Positions 1-8,459 of a stretch of 64,000 nt of DNA are shown one piece after another. Numbering within the stretch: the first letter of the stretch is position 1; each line of letters starts with the position of its first letter. Where the stretch lies: NCBI RefSeq assembly GCF_042651565.1, contig NZ_JBHSDF010000003.1; one strand, 5' to 3'. Source of the DNA: Salinispirillum marinum. GTDB lineage: Bacteria; Pseudomonadota; Gammaproteobacteria; Pseudomonadales; Natronospirillaceae. The notes beneath the pieces are model-generated. The model did not search any database. It was given only the letters and a program-made list of their open reading frames with translations, and was not told the DNA's origin. The position numbers and the translations under genes were made by a program.

Positions 1-1316
1 GCCTTTACCCTGGCTTCATCTTCGGCCAAACGCTGCTTGATGGTGCGCCCCAACGGCACACGAGACAGCAGCACAGCACCAATGATAAAGAATAAAATCA
101 CCATCAATAATGCATTTTGTCGGCTGAAAATATCCGCCACAACACCAAACATGGCGGCCAAAATAGCCGCCGAACGCAAGAAAAATCCCCACAAACCAAA
201 GGCGCTGCCAGCGTGGTTGGTCGGTGTTAATTGACCCACCAAAGAACGACTGGAGGATTGTATCGAACCAATGCCTGTGCCTGCCAGCAACGCAATGTAT
301 ACAAATAAGGTTTTCGCTTCGACGCTCATCAGCTGGGCGATATTTTGCAGCTGGTGCATGGCCGTGATCGCCACCAGCCAGATGGCAATGGTGATGTACA
401 AGGTTGCCCGCGCACCGATGCGACGCTCCAGAAACCCAAACGCAATGGCGCCGAATAGCGCACTGATTTGGGTGGCAAGAAAAATAGGGATAAGCTCGGC
501 GGGCGTCATGCCCAGCTCACTGGACGTATAGATGCCAATAAACTTAATCACCGTTTGCACACCGGCGGTATAAAACAGAAAGGCGAAAAAGAACTGCATC
601 AACACCGGCTGTTCGCGGTACGTCGACACGAGATTCAAACTGGCGCGCCATGACTTCTTGGCGATCGACGGATCTGGCGTGTGACGGTGATCACGTACCC
701 ATACAAAGGTAGGGATCGCAAACACCAGAAAATAAATGGAGATGGCCACCATGGCCCATTGGTTCTGTCGGATATACGCCGTTACGTTATCCGACGGGTC
801 TGCTGTCACAATCAAAAGGGTGACCAACACCATACTGATCAATCCACCGACATAGCCCGTACCCCAACCGATACCGGACACCACGCCCATGTTCTTCCGG
901 CTCGCCAAGTCTGGCAGAAAGGATGACATGATGGCCTCGCCCAGCATCCATGCGGTATTGCTGACCACCAACAGCAGAATAGCCAACCAGACATAACCCG
1001 GCTCAACAAACCACAGCAAACTGGTGAACACCACACAGGCCAACGTAGACCAAGCGAGCATCTGCTTTTTGCTGTGTCCTTTATCAATGTACTGCCCGGC
1101 AATGGGCGAAAGCACCATGGCCACCAGCATGGAGGCCACCAATGCGATGGACCAATAGCTGTCGCGCCACGCACTGCCTTCCGGCACGATATAGCCGACA
1201 AAGAAGGCGCCATAAACAAAGGAAATCACTACCGTGGTGTAGGCTTGATTCGCCACGTCGTACATGGCCCAGCCAAAAATTTCGCGTTTGGTACCGGGGT
1301 TTTTGAGGTCGTTCAT
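1..1316 (-). CDS. MFS transporter, UMF1/Atg22-like (3' end outside window)
   Basis: Integral membrane transporter of the major facilitator superfamily. The reading frame is open from the ATG at 1316 to the window edge, about 438 residues, so the C-terminus is missing. The N-terminus (MNDLKNPGTKREIFGWAMYD) followed by an ANQAYTTVV segment resembles the UMF1 / Atg22-like family, and about ten hydrophobic segments are visible. The substrate cannot be told from the sequence. It lies downstream of the TRAP dctP gene on the same strand, but a strong terminator separates them, so it is probably its own transcription unit. Only a weak purine-rich site precedes the ATG. Confidence 0.85.
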   Translation of the reverse strand, partial: MNDLKNPGTKREIFGWAMYDVANQAYTTVVISFVYGAFFVGYIVPEGSAWRDSYWSIALVASMLVAMVLSPIAGQYIDKGHSKKQMLAWSTLACVVFTSLLWFVEPGYVWLAILLLVVSNTAWMLGEAIMSSFLPDLASRKNMGVVSGIGWGTGYVGGLISMVLVTLLIVTADPSDNVTAYIRQNQWAMVAISIYFLVFAIPTFVWVRDHRHTPDPSIAKKSWRASLNLVSTYREQPVLMQFFFAFLFYTAGVQTVIKFIGIYTSSELGMTPAELIPIFLATQISALFGAIAFGFLERRIGARATLYITIAIWLVAITAMHQLQNIAQLMSVEAKTLFVYIALLAGTGIGSIQSSSRSLVGQLTPTNHAGSAFGLWGFFLRSAAILAAMFGVVADIFSRQNALLMVILFFIIGAVLLSRVPLGRTIKQRLAEDEARVK

Positions 1317-1370
1317 CCGTGTTTCTCGTGGTGTTGGGCAATGGAGTCAGTGTGCCACTTGGCGGGTAAT

Positions 1371-1395
1371 AAAAAAAGCGACCCTTAGGTCGCTT
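1371..1395 (-). terminator. Rho-independent terminator of dctP
   Basis: On the minus strand an 8-bp perfect stem (AAGCGACC / GGTCGCTT, loop of 4 at 1384-1387) is followed by a T-run (the A-run 1371-1377 on the plus strand). It lies 29 bases after the dctP stop. Confidence 0.9.
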
Positions 1396-1423
1396 AATCT
1401 CGTCAATCCAACAACACCGATGA

Positions 1424-2551
1424 CTACGGCTGGAAGAACTGCTCACGGGCGCGCAAGAACGCCATATCCGTCTGCTCGGTACGCGTGCGCAGAATAGCCA
1501 ATGAGTTGAAGTAGCTTTCTGCTGTTTCACGGGTCAGTGCATCATTGCTGGTACGCAATCCACCCAGAATGTTTTTCGCCGCCTCAGCACCGGCACGCAG
1601 AATCTCTTCTGGGAACTGGCGAACTGTAACGCCGTGCTCACGCACCAAGGTCGCCAGTGCGATAGGATCATTGGCGTAGAAGTCAGACGCAACTTGGTCA
1701 TATTCTGCTTGGCAAGCGAACTCGACAATGCGTTGCAAGTCTTGTGGCAACTCAGCAAATTTAGACTTGTTCACCACAGCCTCGGTCGCCAAGCCTGGCT
1801 CGATGAAGCTTGGGAAGTAATAGTTCTTGGCGATCTGGTGGAAGCCCAGTGCCAAGTCATTGTATGGGCCTACGAATTCAGCGGCATCCAATGCACCGGA
1901 TTGTAATGCTGCATAGATTTCACCACCGGCCATGTTGACCACGGTAGCGCCCAATTGCTGCCATACTTGACCACCCAAGCCAGGCGTACGAAAACGGATA
2001 CCCTGTACGTCGGACAGGCCGGTTAACTCATTACGGAACCAACCACCTGCTTGTGTACCGGTATCACCGGACAGGAAGCCTTTCACGCCGTACTGATCGT
2101 ACACTTTGTCCCAAATTTCCTGACCACCCATGTAGCGAATCCACGCCGCCAATTCACGCGATGTCATACCGTAAGGTACACCGGTGAAGAAGCTGGTTGC
2201 CTGGCTCTTGTTCTGCCAGTAGTAAGCCGCACCGTGGCTCATTTCTGCCGAACCTTCAATGACCGCATCGAACGTACCCAATGCAGGCACCAACTCACCG
2301 GCTGAATAGACTTGTACGGTCAGACGGCCATCCGACATCTGGGTAATGCGGTCGGCCAAGCGCTGGGCGCCAACACCCAGACCAGGGAAGTTACGTGGCC
2401 AGGTGGTCACCATACGCCAGGTAATGCGTTCTTGCTGCACCGCAGGTGCGGCTGGAGCACTTGCAGTAGAGCTGTTATCGGATGAACAGGCAGTGAGAGC
2501 CAAAGCTCCGGCACCGGCGGCAGCACCGGCAATAAAATCACGACGTTTCAT
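1424..2551 (-). CDS. dctP: TRAP transporter solute-binding lipoprotein, TakP-like, Tat-exported
   Basis: Periplasmic substrate-binding subunit of a TRAP transporter, 375 residues. The N-terminus carries a twin-arginine motif (RRDFIAG, residues 3-9) followed by a lipobox ending LTAC, with Cys22 as the lipid anchor. That predicts Tat export and tethering. The body shows the DctP-family GGEIYAALQSGALDAAEF segment near residue 210, which is typical of the TakP-like subgroup that binds 2-oxo or hydroxy acids. The membrane subunits lie upstream at 2835-4780, but a terminator and a 283-base gap separate them, so the binding protein probably has its own promoter. The exact ligand is unknown. Confidence 0.9.
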   Translation of the reverse strand: MKRRDFIAGAAAGAGALALTACSSDNSSTASAPAAPAVQQERITWRMVTTWPRNFPGLGVGAQRLADRITQMSDGRLTVQVYSAGELVPALGTFDAVIEGSAEMSHGAAYYWQNKSQATSFFTGVPYGMTSRELAAWIRYMGGQEIWDKVYDQYGVKGFLSGDTGTQAGGWFRNELTGLSDVQGIRFRTPGLGGQVWQQLGATVVNMAGGEIYAALQSGALDAAEFVGPYNDLALGFHQIAKNYYFPSFIEPGLATEAVVNKSKFAELPQDLQRIVEFACQAEYDQVASDFYANDPIALATLVREHGVTVRQFPEEILRAGAEAAKNILGGLRTSNDALTRETAESYFNSLAILRTRTEQTDMAFLRAREQFFQP

Positions 2552-2709
2552 TGTTTTTCCTCATTCGGTTGTTGTTTTTCTTGGTCGAGAACAAATTCAC
2601 GGACACTCAACTCAACACACTCCCTGAACTGCAAGGGATTTAATCGGCTGTTCAGAGCATCCACGGGTGGTGAGCATCCATTCTTCTTTACTTGCTGGCA
2701 AGATACCAT

Positions 2710-2724
2710 GCGTACGACTACGGA
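2710..2724 (-). promoter_or_regulatory. Candidate response-regulator site upstream of dctP
   Basis: Minus-strand TCCGTAGTCGTACGC matches 13 of 15 bases of TCCGTAGTATTACGG upstream of dctQ (4877-4891). It overlaps a dyad CTACGGA/TCCGTAG (2718-2724, 2729-2735) and lies next to the palindrome CTACGTAG (2738-2745). It sits about 160 bases before dctP in the 2552-2834 gap. Binding by the adjacent response regulator is inferred. Confidence 0.5.
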
Positions 2725-2795
2725 AACCTCCGTAGTTCTACGTAGCGGCCCCCTCCTTTATAGACCACTATGAAACCCTTGTCATATCACAGAGC

Positions 2796-2825
2796 AAAAA
2801 AGGGATAACCTATGGCTACCCCTTT
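2796..2825 (-). terminator. Terminator between dctM and dctP
   Basis: The minus strand reads AAAGGGGTA, a 9-base loop, then TATCCCTTT (one G-T pair), followed by more T residues (plus-strand A-run 2796-2801). It lies directly after the dctM stop and would uncouple dctP transcription from dctQM. Confidence 0.7.
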
Positions 2826-2834
2826 AGTCGTAGA

Positions 2835-4229
2835 TCAGTTGCCGTAGATCTGATTCGGCAACCAAGTGATCAAATCCGGGAACACGATCAGCAAACCGAT
2901 GACCAATATTTGCAGCCCGACGAAAGGAATAGCCCCTTGGTAGATCTGCCGGGTGGTCACATTATCCGGCGCTACACCCCGCAAATAGAAGAGCGCAAAC
3001 CCGAACGGTGGTGTTAAGAAGCTGGTTTGCAGGTTCACCGCTACCATAACGCCTAACCAGATAGGGTCGATACCCATCATCAACAAGATCGGCGCGGTGA
3101 TCGGAATCACCAGGAAGATGATTTCAAAGGTGTCCAATATGAACCCTAGAACAAACATCAGCAGCATCACAAAGATGATCGCTCCGATTTGGCCACCGGG
3201 CAGTGAATTCAAGAAGTCACTGACCAATTCTTCGCCGCCCATCATGCGGAAGACCAAAGAGAACACCGAAGCACCGATCAGGATGATAAAAATCATCGTG
3301 GTGGTGTTGGCGGTAGAGACCATCACCGAACGCAGGTTGGCATAAGTCAATTTACGCCGGATGGCGGCCAGGATAATAGCACCTACAGCACCCACCGAAG
3401 CGGATTCCGTTGGCGTAGCAACCCCGCCAAGAATCGAACCCAATACCGCAATGATCAGCAACAAAGGCGGCAGCAGGGTCACAAAAACGTCACGCATCAG
3501 CGCCGCTTTTTCTTCTTCCGTTACTACCAGAGCCGGGCAGGATTCAGGGTCGCGCCAAGCCTTGTACATCATATACACCAGGTATACCGCCACCAGAATC
3601 ATGCCGGGAATGAATGCACCGGCAAACAAATCCCCCACAGAAACCGGCTTGGGTGAGAAATTACCCAGCGACATCTGCACTTGTTGATTTACCCCGGCCA
3701 GCATGTCACCCATGAAAATCAACACGGTAGATGGCGGAATGATTTGTCCCAAGGTGCCGGACGCACAAATAACCCCGGTGGCCAGCTTCGTATCATACCC
3801 GGCGCGCATCATAGCCGGTAACGACAACAGTCCCATGGTGACGACTGTAGCACCGACGATACCCGTGGAGGCTGCCAATAAAGCACCCACCACAATGACC
3901 GACATGCCTAAACCGCCGCGCAGGCCACGGAACAAACGCCCCATGGTGATCAACAGTTGTTCGGCGATACCTGAGCGCTCCAGCATCATGCCCATAAAGA
4001 TAAATAACGGCACCGCCACCAGTACATCGTTCAACATGGTGCCCATGTAACGTGGCGCCAAACTGCCCAAGTTGGACGGATTAAATACCCCGAGGTGATA
4101 GCCAACAAAGGCGAAAATCAGTGATGTACCCGCCAGCGTGAAAGCGACCGGGAAGCCCATCATCAGGAAACCGATGATGGAGAAGAACATGAGTAACGAC
4201 AGCAATTCGCCTAATAATACCGGATCCAT
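2835..4229 (-). CDS. dctM: TRAP transporter large permease subunit
   Basis: Large membrane subunit, 464 residues, with about 12 hydrophobic segments; it uses the ion gradient to drive uptake of the solute delivered by the binding protein. Family hallmarks include the internal GATVVTMGLLSLPAMMRAGY stretch, the SGTLGQIIPPS loop and the TPTESASVGA loop. The ATG lies two bases after the dctQ stop with a GGAGG ribosome site inside the end of dctQ, so the two are translationally coupled. Length and hydrophobic pattern are normal for DctM. Confidence 0.95.
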   Translation of the reverse strand: MDPVLLGELLSLLMFFSIIGFLMMGFPVAFTLAGTSLIFAFVGYHLGVFNPSNLGSLAPRYMGTMLNDVLVAVPLFIFMGMMLERSGIAEQLLITMGRLFRGLRGGLGMSVIVVGALLAASTGIVGATVVTMGLLSLPAMMRAGYDTKLATGVICASGTLGQIIPPSTVLIFMGDMLAGVNQQVQMSLGNFSPKPVSVGDLFAGAFIPGMILVAVYLVYMMYKAWRDPESCPALVVTEEEKAALMRDVFVTLLPPLLLIIAVLGSILGGVATPTESASVGAVGAIILAAIRRKLTYANLRSVMVSTANTTTMIFIILIGASVFSLVFRMMGGEELVSDFLNSLPGGQIGAIIFVMLLMFVLGFILDTFEIIFLVIPITAPILLMMGIDPIWLGVMVAVNLQTSFLTPPFGFALFYLRGVAPDNVTTRQIYQGAIPFVGLQILVIGLLIVFPDLITWLPNQIYGN

Positions 4230-4231
4230 GA

Positions 4232-4780
4232 TTAACCTCCGACCTTGTAGCGATAGTAGTCGGGGACAAGTTCTTCCCGTTTACTCAAAATAAGAATACT
4301 GCGCCCCACCATGGCTATGGCCTGCAAGCCAACCACCACCGCAAAGACGATGATGAAGGATTTTACGAGGAACAGACCCGGCATACCGCCGGTATTGGCT
4401 GATGCTTCCAACAAGCGCCAAGAGCGCTGCACGTAAGGCAACCCGTACACCACCACTGTGGTCACAAAAGGCGCAATAAAGATCACGCAGCCAATCAAAT
4501 CCACCAACGCCTTACGTTGAATGGACGCGGGGCGATAAAAAATATCCACGCGCACATGCTGATTATTCAGCAACGCATAGCCTGCGATGCCCATGAACAT
4601 AACACCATTCATCCAGACAAACAGGTCCTGCATCCAGACAAAGCCGGTCGCAAAGAAATAGCGTAAGACCACCACAGTAAAACACACCAGAACAATCCCT
4701 AATGTAAACCAGGACAGGACATAGCCTATCGCTTGGTTCAGTCGGCAGATCGCTCTGACCAGTAGCGCCAGAATACCCAT
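4232..4780 (-). CDS. dctQ: TRAP transporter small permease subunit
   Basis: Four-helix small membrane subunit, about 182 residues, that pairs with DctM in the inner membrane. The segment NNQHVRVDIFY near residue 70 is the conserved DctQ signature. I chose the ATG at 4780 because a GAGG site lies at the right distance upstream; the longer frame would start at an in-frame TTG five codons earlier. It is the first gene of the dctQM unit, divergent from the sensor kinase gene at 4951, with a 170-base shared promoter region. Confidence 0.92.
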   Translation of the reverse strand: MGILALLVRAICRLNQAIGYVLSWFTLGIVLVCFTVVVLRYFFATGFVWMQDLFVWMNGVMFMGIAGYALLNNQHVRVDIFYRPASIQRKALVDLIGCVIFIAPFVTTVVVYGLPYVQRSWRLLEASANTGGMPGLFLVKSFIIVFAVVVGLQAIAMVGRSILILSKREELVPDYYRYKVGG

Positions 4781-4876
4781 GTGAACATACCTCAATGTTA
4801 TTGTTATTGGCTTTTAACAAGCTGTAGGATCTACTGTTACCGACACAAACGCTATTCGTACGAGTACCGAATTAAC

Positions 4877-4891
4877 CCGTAATACTACGGA
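4877..4891 (-). promoter_or_regulatory. Candidate response-regulator site upstream of dctQ
   Basis: CCGTAATACTACGGA on the plus strand contains the dyad CCGTA/TACGG. Its complement matches the site upstream of dctP at 13 of 15 positions. It lies in the divergent region between dctQ and the kinase gene, so it could act on both. Confidence 0.5.
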
Positions 4892-4950
4892 TTCAACACC
4901 GTTTTATTGCGTTTTCAGACGGGCATCGTCGCCGACATGAGCTGATCCCA

Positions 4951-6312
4951 ATGAACCTAAAAGCAAAAGTCTTGTTGCTGGCCATCTTACCCTTGCTGAT
5001 CGCCGTCGGTCTGCTGACCTATCTTGGCTTGCATCATGCACGTAACTTAGCAGATCAAGTGCTCGCAGTGTATGAGTTTAATCTGGTTGAGGCAAAGAAA
5101 CAGGCGCTGAAAGAGCAGATGGACATTGCCCATTCCGCCATCAACATTATTCTCGACGATGAATCGCTCTCAGACGCTGAACAACAAGCGGCGGTAAAGC
5201 ACTTGTTGACGCAAATGCGCTTCGGGGAAGACGGGTATTTCTTTGCCTATACCCAAGAAGGGGTGAACTTGGTTCACCCAACCATTCCCGAATTCGTCGG
5301 CCAGGATTTATTTCAGTTTCAGGATACCACCGGCAATTTACTGATTCAGGCGCTTCTGGAGGCTGCCAACAGCGGTGGCGGCTATCATCGCTACATCTGG
5401 GAACGCCCGCCCCTGATGCAACAAGAAGACAAATTAGGTTACGCCGACCTGATTCAACCGTGGAATTGGATGTTCGGTACGGGCCTTTATCTGGACAGCA
5501 TTAATACCGAAGTCGAAAAAGTAAAAACGTCGTTTGATACCAACATCCGAAACAGCTTTGTTGCGGTCATGGGTGTATTGATCATCACCGTTTTGTTGAT
5601 CATCATGCTCGGCTTAGCCATCAACATGCATGAACACCGACTGGCGGACGGACGCCTCCAAGAACTGGTGCAGAAATTCATGCGCTTACAGGTGAATGAA
5701 CGGCGCAAGTTTTCCCGCGAACTGCACGATGGCATCAACCAGCAGCTTGTCTCCTTGAAGTTTCGCATTGAACTTGCGCTGAAGAAATTGGAAAACGAAG
5801 ATGGCCCACACCCCTCGGTCGCCGAATTAAACATCGCCGGAAAAGTTTTAAACGACACCATTCAGGAAGTGCGTCAGATCTCGCACAATCTGCGCCCCAT
5901 TTTATTGGACGATCTGGGATTAAAACCTGCGTTACGCGCGTTAAAAGAGAGTTTTTCCGAACGCACTGGCATTGAAGTCATACTTTCTTACGGTTTGGAT
6001 GACATCGAAATCTCTGACGATGTCGAAATCACCATCTACCGGCTGACGCAAGAATGCCTAACCAATATCGAAAAGCATGCCGACGCCAACCGCGTCAGCA
6101 TTACTCTGCGCTACCATGCCGATGAAATTCATTTCGAAGTCGCTGATAACGGAAAAGGCTTTAACACCCGCGCCGCCACCCGACAGGGCATCGGCATGGT
6201 CAACATGCGCGAACGCGTGGAGGTAATGGGCGGCACCTTTAGTGTTGAGTCACAACTGGGTAACGGCTCGCATATTATGGCGGTCTTTCCCGGCAGACAG
6301 CGACGACGCTGA
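4951..6312 (+). CDS. Sensor histidine kinase, Cache domain, NarX/DegS-type
   Basis: Membrane sensor kinase, 453 residues. A TM helix (about 7-27) is followed by a periplasmic single-Cache region (about 35-190, with FGEDGYFFAY and WNWMFGTGLYLD), a second TM (203-226), a HisKA_3 dimerisation helix with the phospho-acceptor His259 in SRELHDGINQQL, and a HATPase domain with an N box (TQECLTNIEKHA) and DNGKGF. Cache sensors of this type usually sense small organic acids. The gene is paired with the response regulator at 6387 and is divergent from the TRAP genes, so it probably senses the TRAP substrate. Target and ligand are inferred. Confidence 0.93.
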   Translation: MNLKAKVLLLAILPLLIAVGLLTYLGLHHARNLADQVLAVYEFNLVEAKKQALKEQMDIAHSAINIILDDESLSDAEQQAAVKHLLTQMRFGEDGYFFAYTQEGVNLVHPTIPEFVGQDLFQFQDTTGNLLIQALLEAANSGGGYHRYIWERPPLMQQEDKLGYADLIQPWNWMFGTGLYLDSINTEVEKVKTSFDTNIRNSFVAVMGVLIITVLLIIMLGLAINMHEHRLADGRLQELVQKFMRLQVNERRKFSRELHDGINQQLVSLKFRIELALKKLENEDGPHPSVAELNIAGKVLNDTIQEVRQISHNLRPILLDDLGLKPALRALKESFSERTGIEVILSYGLDDIEISDDVEITIYRLTQECLTNIEKHADANRVSITLRYHADEIHFEVADNGKGFNTRAATRQGIGMVNMRERVEVMGGTFSVESQLGNGSHIMAVFPGRQRRR

Positions 6313-6386
6313 TTCCATAAACAGCGACGCTGTCTTCATGCTAAACTCGTCGGCACAAAAACAAGTACAAAGCTGAGTTAAACACC

Positions 6387-7025
6387 ATGACCCAATCGCA
6401 CATTCGCCTCCTGTTGGTAGATGACCATATGCTGGTGCTGGATGGTTTGCAGGCCCGTCTTGCCATGGAGCAACACATTGAGATCGTCGGGACCGCCAAC
6501 AACGGTGAAGAAGCGATAGTCGCCGCGCGCGCTTTACAGCCTGACGTGGTCATCATGGATGTGTCGATGCCTGTCCTGAATGGTATTGAAGCCGCACAAC
6601 GCTTTAAAGCCGAAATGCCGGACATTCGTATTCTCATGCTCAGCATGCATGACGACCGCGAATACATACTCTCGCTGATTCAGTCCGGGGCGTCCGGTTA
6701 CGTCTTAAAAGACGTGTCATCGAACGAACTGATCAACGCCATTGAAACCGTGCATTCCGGCAACACCTATTTCAGTTCCGGTGCGTCGAAAGCCTTGTTT
6801 ACACAGCCTACCGAAGCCGCCGATGAGGCCCTGGAAGAACTCAGTAAACGGGAATTGACCGTCCTTAAATTGTTGGCCATCGGCTATTCCAATAAAGAAG
6901 TCGGGCGTGACTTGCGCATCAGCGTCCGTACCGTGGAAACGCACCGGCAAAACATCAAGAACAAACTGGGCATCCAAACCATTGCCGGGTTGACCAAGTA
7001 CGCCATTGAACGGCAACTGATCTAG
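6387..7025 (+). CDS. LuxR/NarL-family response regulator
   Basis: Two-domain response regulator, 212 residues: a receiver with acidic pair Asp12-Asp13 and phospho-acceptor Asp58 (VVIMDVSMP), switch Lys in VLKDVS, and a C-terminal LuxR-type HTH (about 145-205) with the KELTVLKLLA-like and VRTVETHRQNI segments. It follows its kinase by 74 bases. NarL-type regulators bind short inverted repeats as dimers, which fits the TCCGTAGT motif seen upstream of dctQ and dctP. Direct regulation of this TRAP system is an inference from position. Confidence 0.95.
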   Translation: MTQSHIRLLLVDDHMLVLDGLQARLAMEQHIEIVGTANNGEEAIVAARALQPDVVIMDVSMPVLNGIEAAQRFKAEMPDIRILMLSMHDDREYILSLIQSGASGYVLKDVSSNELINAIETVHSGNTYFSSGASKALFTQPTEAADEALEELSKRELTVLKLLAIGYSNKEVGRDLRISVRTVETHRQNIKNKLGIQTIAGLTKYAIERQLI

Positions 7026-7048
7026 CTGCTATAACAAAAGTTTATAAC

Positions 7049-8281
7049 TCAGAGCGTTTGGCCGACCCGATCACTCAACGATTTGATGATGGACACAAAC
7101 AAACGTTGCGTGGGTGTGGGGTGCCAACCGGCCCGCAATGTTAGGCCGATAGGCCGGCGCATGATGGGAATGTCGGTGTGTAAAACTCGCAGAATGCCCT
7201 CTTCTTGTTCATGCTGGACTTGATGGCTGGAAATAAAGGTTAAACGGTCACTGCCGGTCAGTAATTCCCGAATCACCACCTGCGAGCTGCATTCCACCAA
7301 ACCTTGCAGCACCGTGGCATCATGCTCGGTAAAGACCTGGTCAAAGTAACGCCGGGCGGGCGTTCCGCTACGCGGCACCACCCAACGGTAGCCGCTAAGA
7401 TCGGCTCGAGTCAGGCCCGTATGCTGCGCCAATGGGTGATCGTGCCGTGCCACAACGGACAATTCCGTGTCAAACAGCGCCTCCTGCACCATATCTGTGG
7501 TGGGTGCCGGGTCGCGCAGAGCACCAATCAAAAAGTCCACTTCGCCAAACAGCAAACGCTGTAACAGGTCGTCATACGGCCCCTCCACCACACTGACACT
7601 CACATCCGGTCGCAAGGCACTGATCCGGTTGATGGCGGATGGCAAGATGTACGTCCGCGCCAGAGGCATGGAGCCCACCACCAAGGTGGTGGAATCCGAA
7701 CCGGAGAAACTGCTCAGTTCGTCATACCCCTGACTGATTTCTTTTAACGCCAAACGCACTTGGCGCGCCAAACGCAACGCCGCCCGTGTTAGGTTAACGC
7801 CGATACTGGTCTTCTCGAATAAAATGATGTTCAACACGGCTTCGAGGTCGTGTGCAGCCTTATAAACCGCCGGTTGAGATATACCGATGGCGCGGGCGGC
7901 ACTGGAAAAGTTTGGCGCATGTTGAACCGCCAACAACGCCCGCAAATGCGCGTTGGTGAGCCCCTGCGCCGGATCCACACTGGTGCGCAAACCAGGGTCT
8001 TTGCGCTCGCCTTGACGCAACGCTTCGCGTACGCCGAGCTGCAGCAACAATAGACAACGAGCCACCCGCTGATCGAACAACTTACCTTCCTCGGTCAAAA
8101 ACAACCCGTTATGTTTGCGCTGAAATAATGCGCAACCTAATGACGCCTCCAACTTGGCCAAGGCTTGAGTTAACGCCGATTGCGATAAAAAAACCCGCTC
8201 GGCGGCGGCACTGACACTGTGCGTGTGTACCACCTCACGAAAGGCACGCAAGTGGCGTAGATTGGGCATACGGTTTTTCAT
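7049..8281 (-). CDS. LysR-family regulator with two N-terminal HTH domains
   Basis: Transcription factor of 410 residues, about 100 longer than a normal LysR protein. Two separate LysR-type winged HTH units are visible: residues 7-66 (VSAAAERVFLSQSALTQALA, LFQRKHNGLFLTEEG) and 108-167 (SSAARAIGISQPAVYKAAHD, LFEKTSIGVNLT). A usual effector domain (about 190-405) follows. It is divergent from the TRAP/galC/galD/ligC operon starting at 8460 and is most likely its regulator, responding to an aromatic acid or ring-cleavage product. It converges with the response regulator gene across a 23-base gap. The tandem HTH layout is seen directly; effector and sites are unknown. Confidence 0.9.
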   Translation of the reverse strand: MKNRMPNLRHLRAFREVVHTHSVSAAAERVFLSQSALTQALAKLEASLGCALFQRKHNGLFLTEEGKLFDQRVARCLLLLQLGVREALRQGERKDPGLRTSVDPAQGLTNAHLRALLAVQHAPNFSSAARAIGISQPAVYKAAHDLEAVLNIILFEKTSIGVNLTRAALRLARQVRLALKEISQGYDELSSFSGSDSTTLVVGSMPLARTYILPSAINRISALRPDVSVSVVEGPYDDLLQRLLFGEVDFLIGALRDPAPTTDMVQEALFDTELSVVARHDHPLAQHTGLTRADLSGYRWVVPRSGTPARRYFDQVFTEHDATVLQGLVECSSQVVIRELLTGSDRLTFISSHQVQHEQEEGILRVLHTDIPIMRRPIGLTLRAGWHPTPTQRLFVSIIKSLSDRVGQTL

Positions 8282-8459
8282 TTGGCACGTTACCTATTGA
8301 TCATTTTTTAACATCTATAACACAAATTAATACCTTATCAAGAAAATCTAAATGGTGCATCACCGGGTGCTTATGGATACTTCAGCCCGTACCTATCCAC
8401 AATCGGCGGTATCCAGCCGTTTGGACCTGTTTACACATAACAACAACGAGGACACCATT

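Noticed and set aside
7026..7048. Terminator between the response regulator and LysR genes
   Set aside because: The TATAAC/GTTTATA match is imperfect, AT-rich and short, so it is not a convincing stem.
8352..8459. N-terminal extension of the second dctP
   Set aside because: It lacks a ribosome site and precedes a perfect signal peptide that has its own CGAGGA site at 8460.
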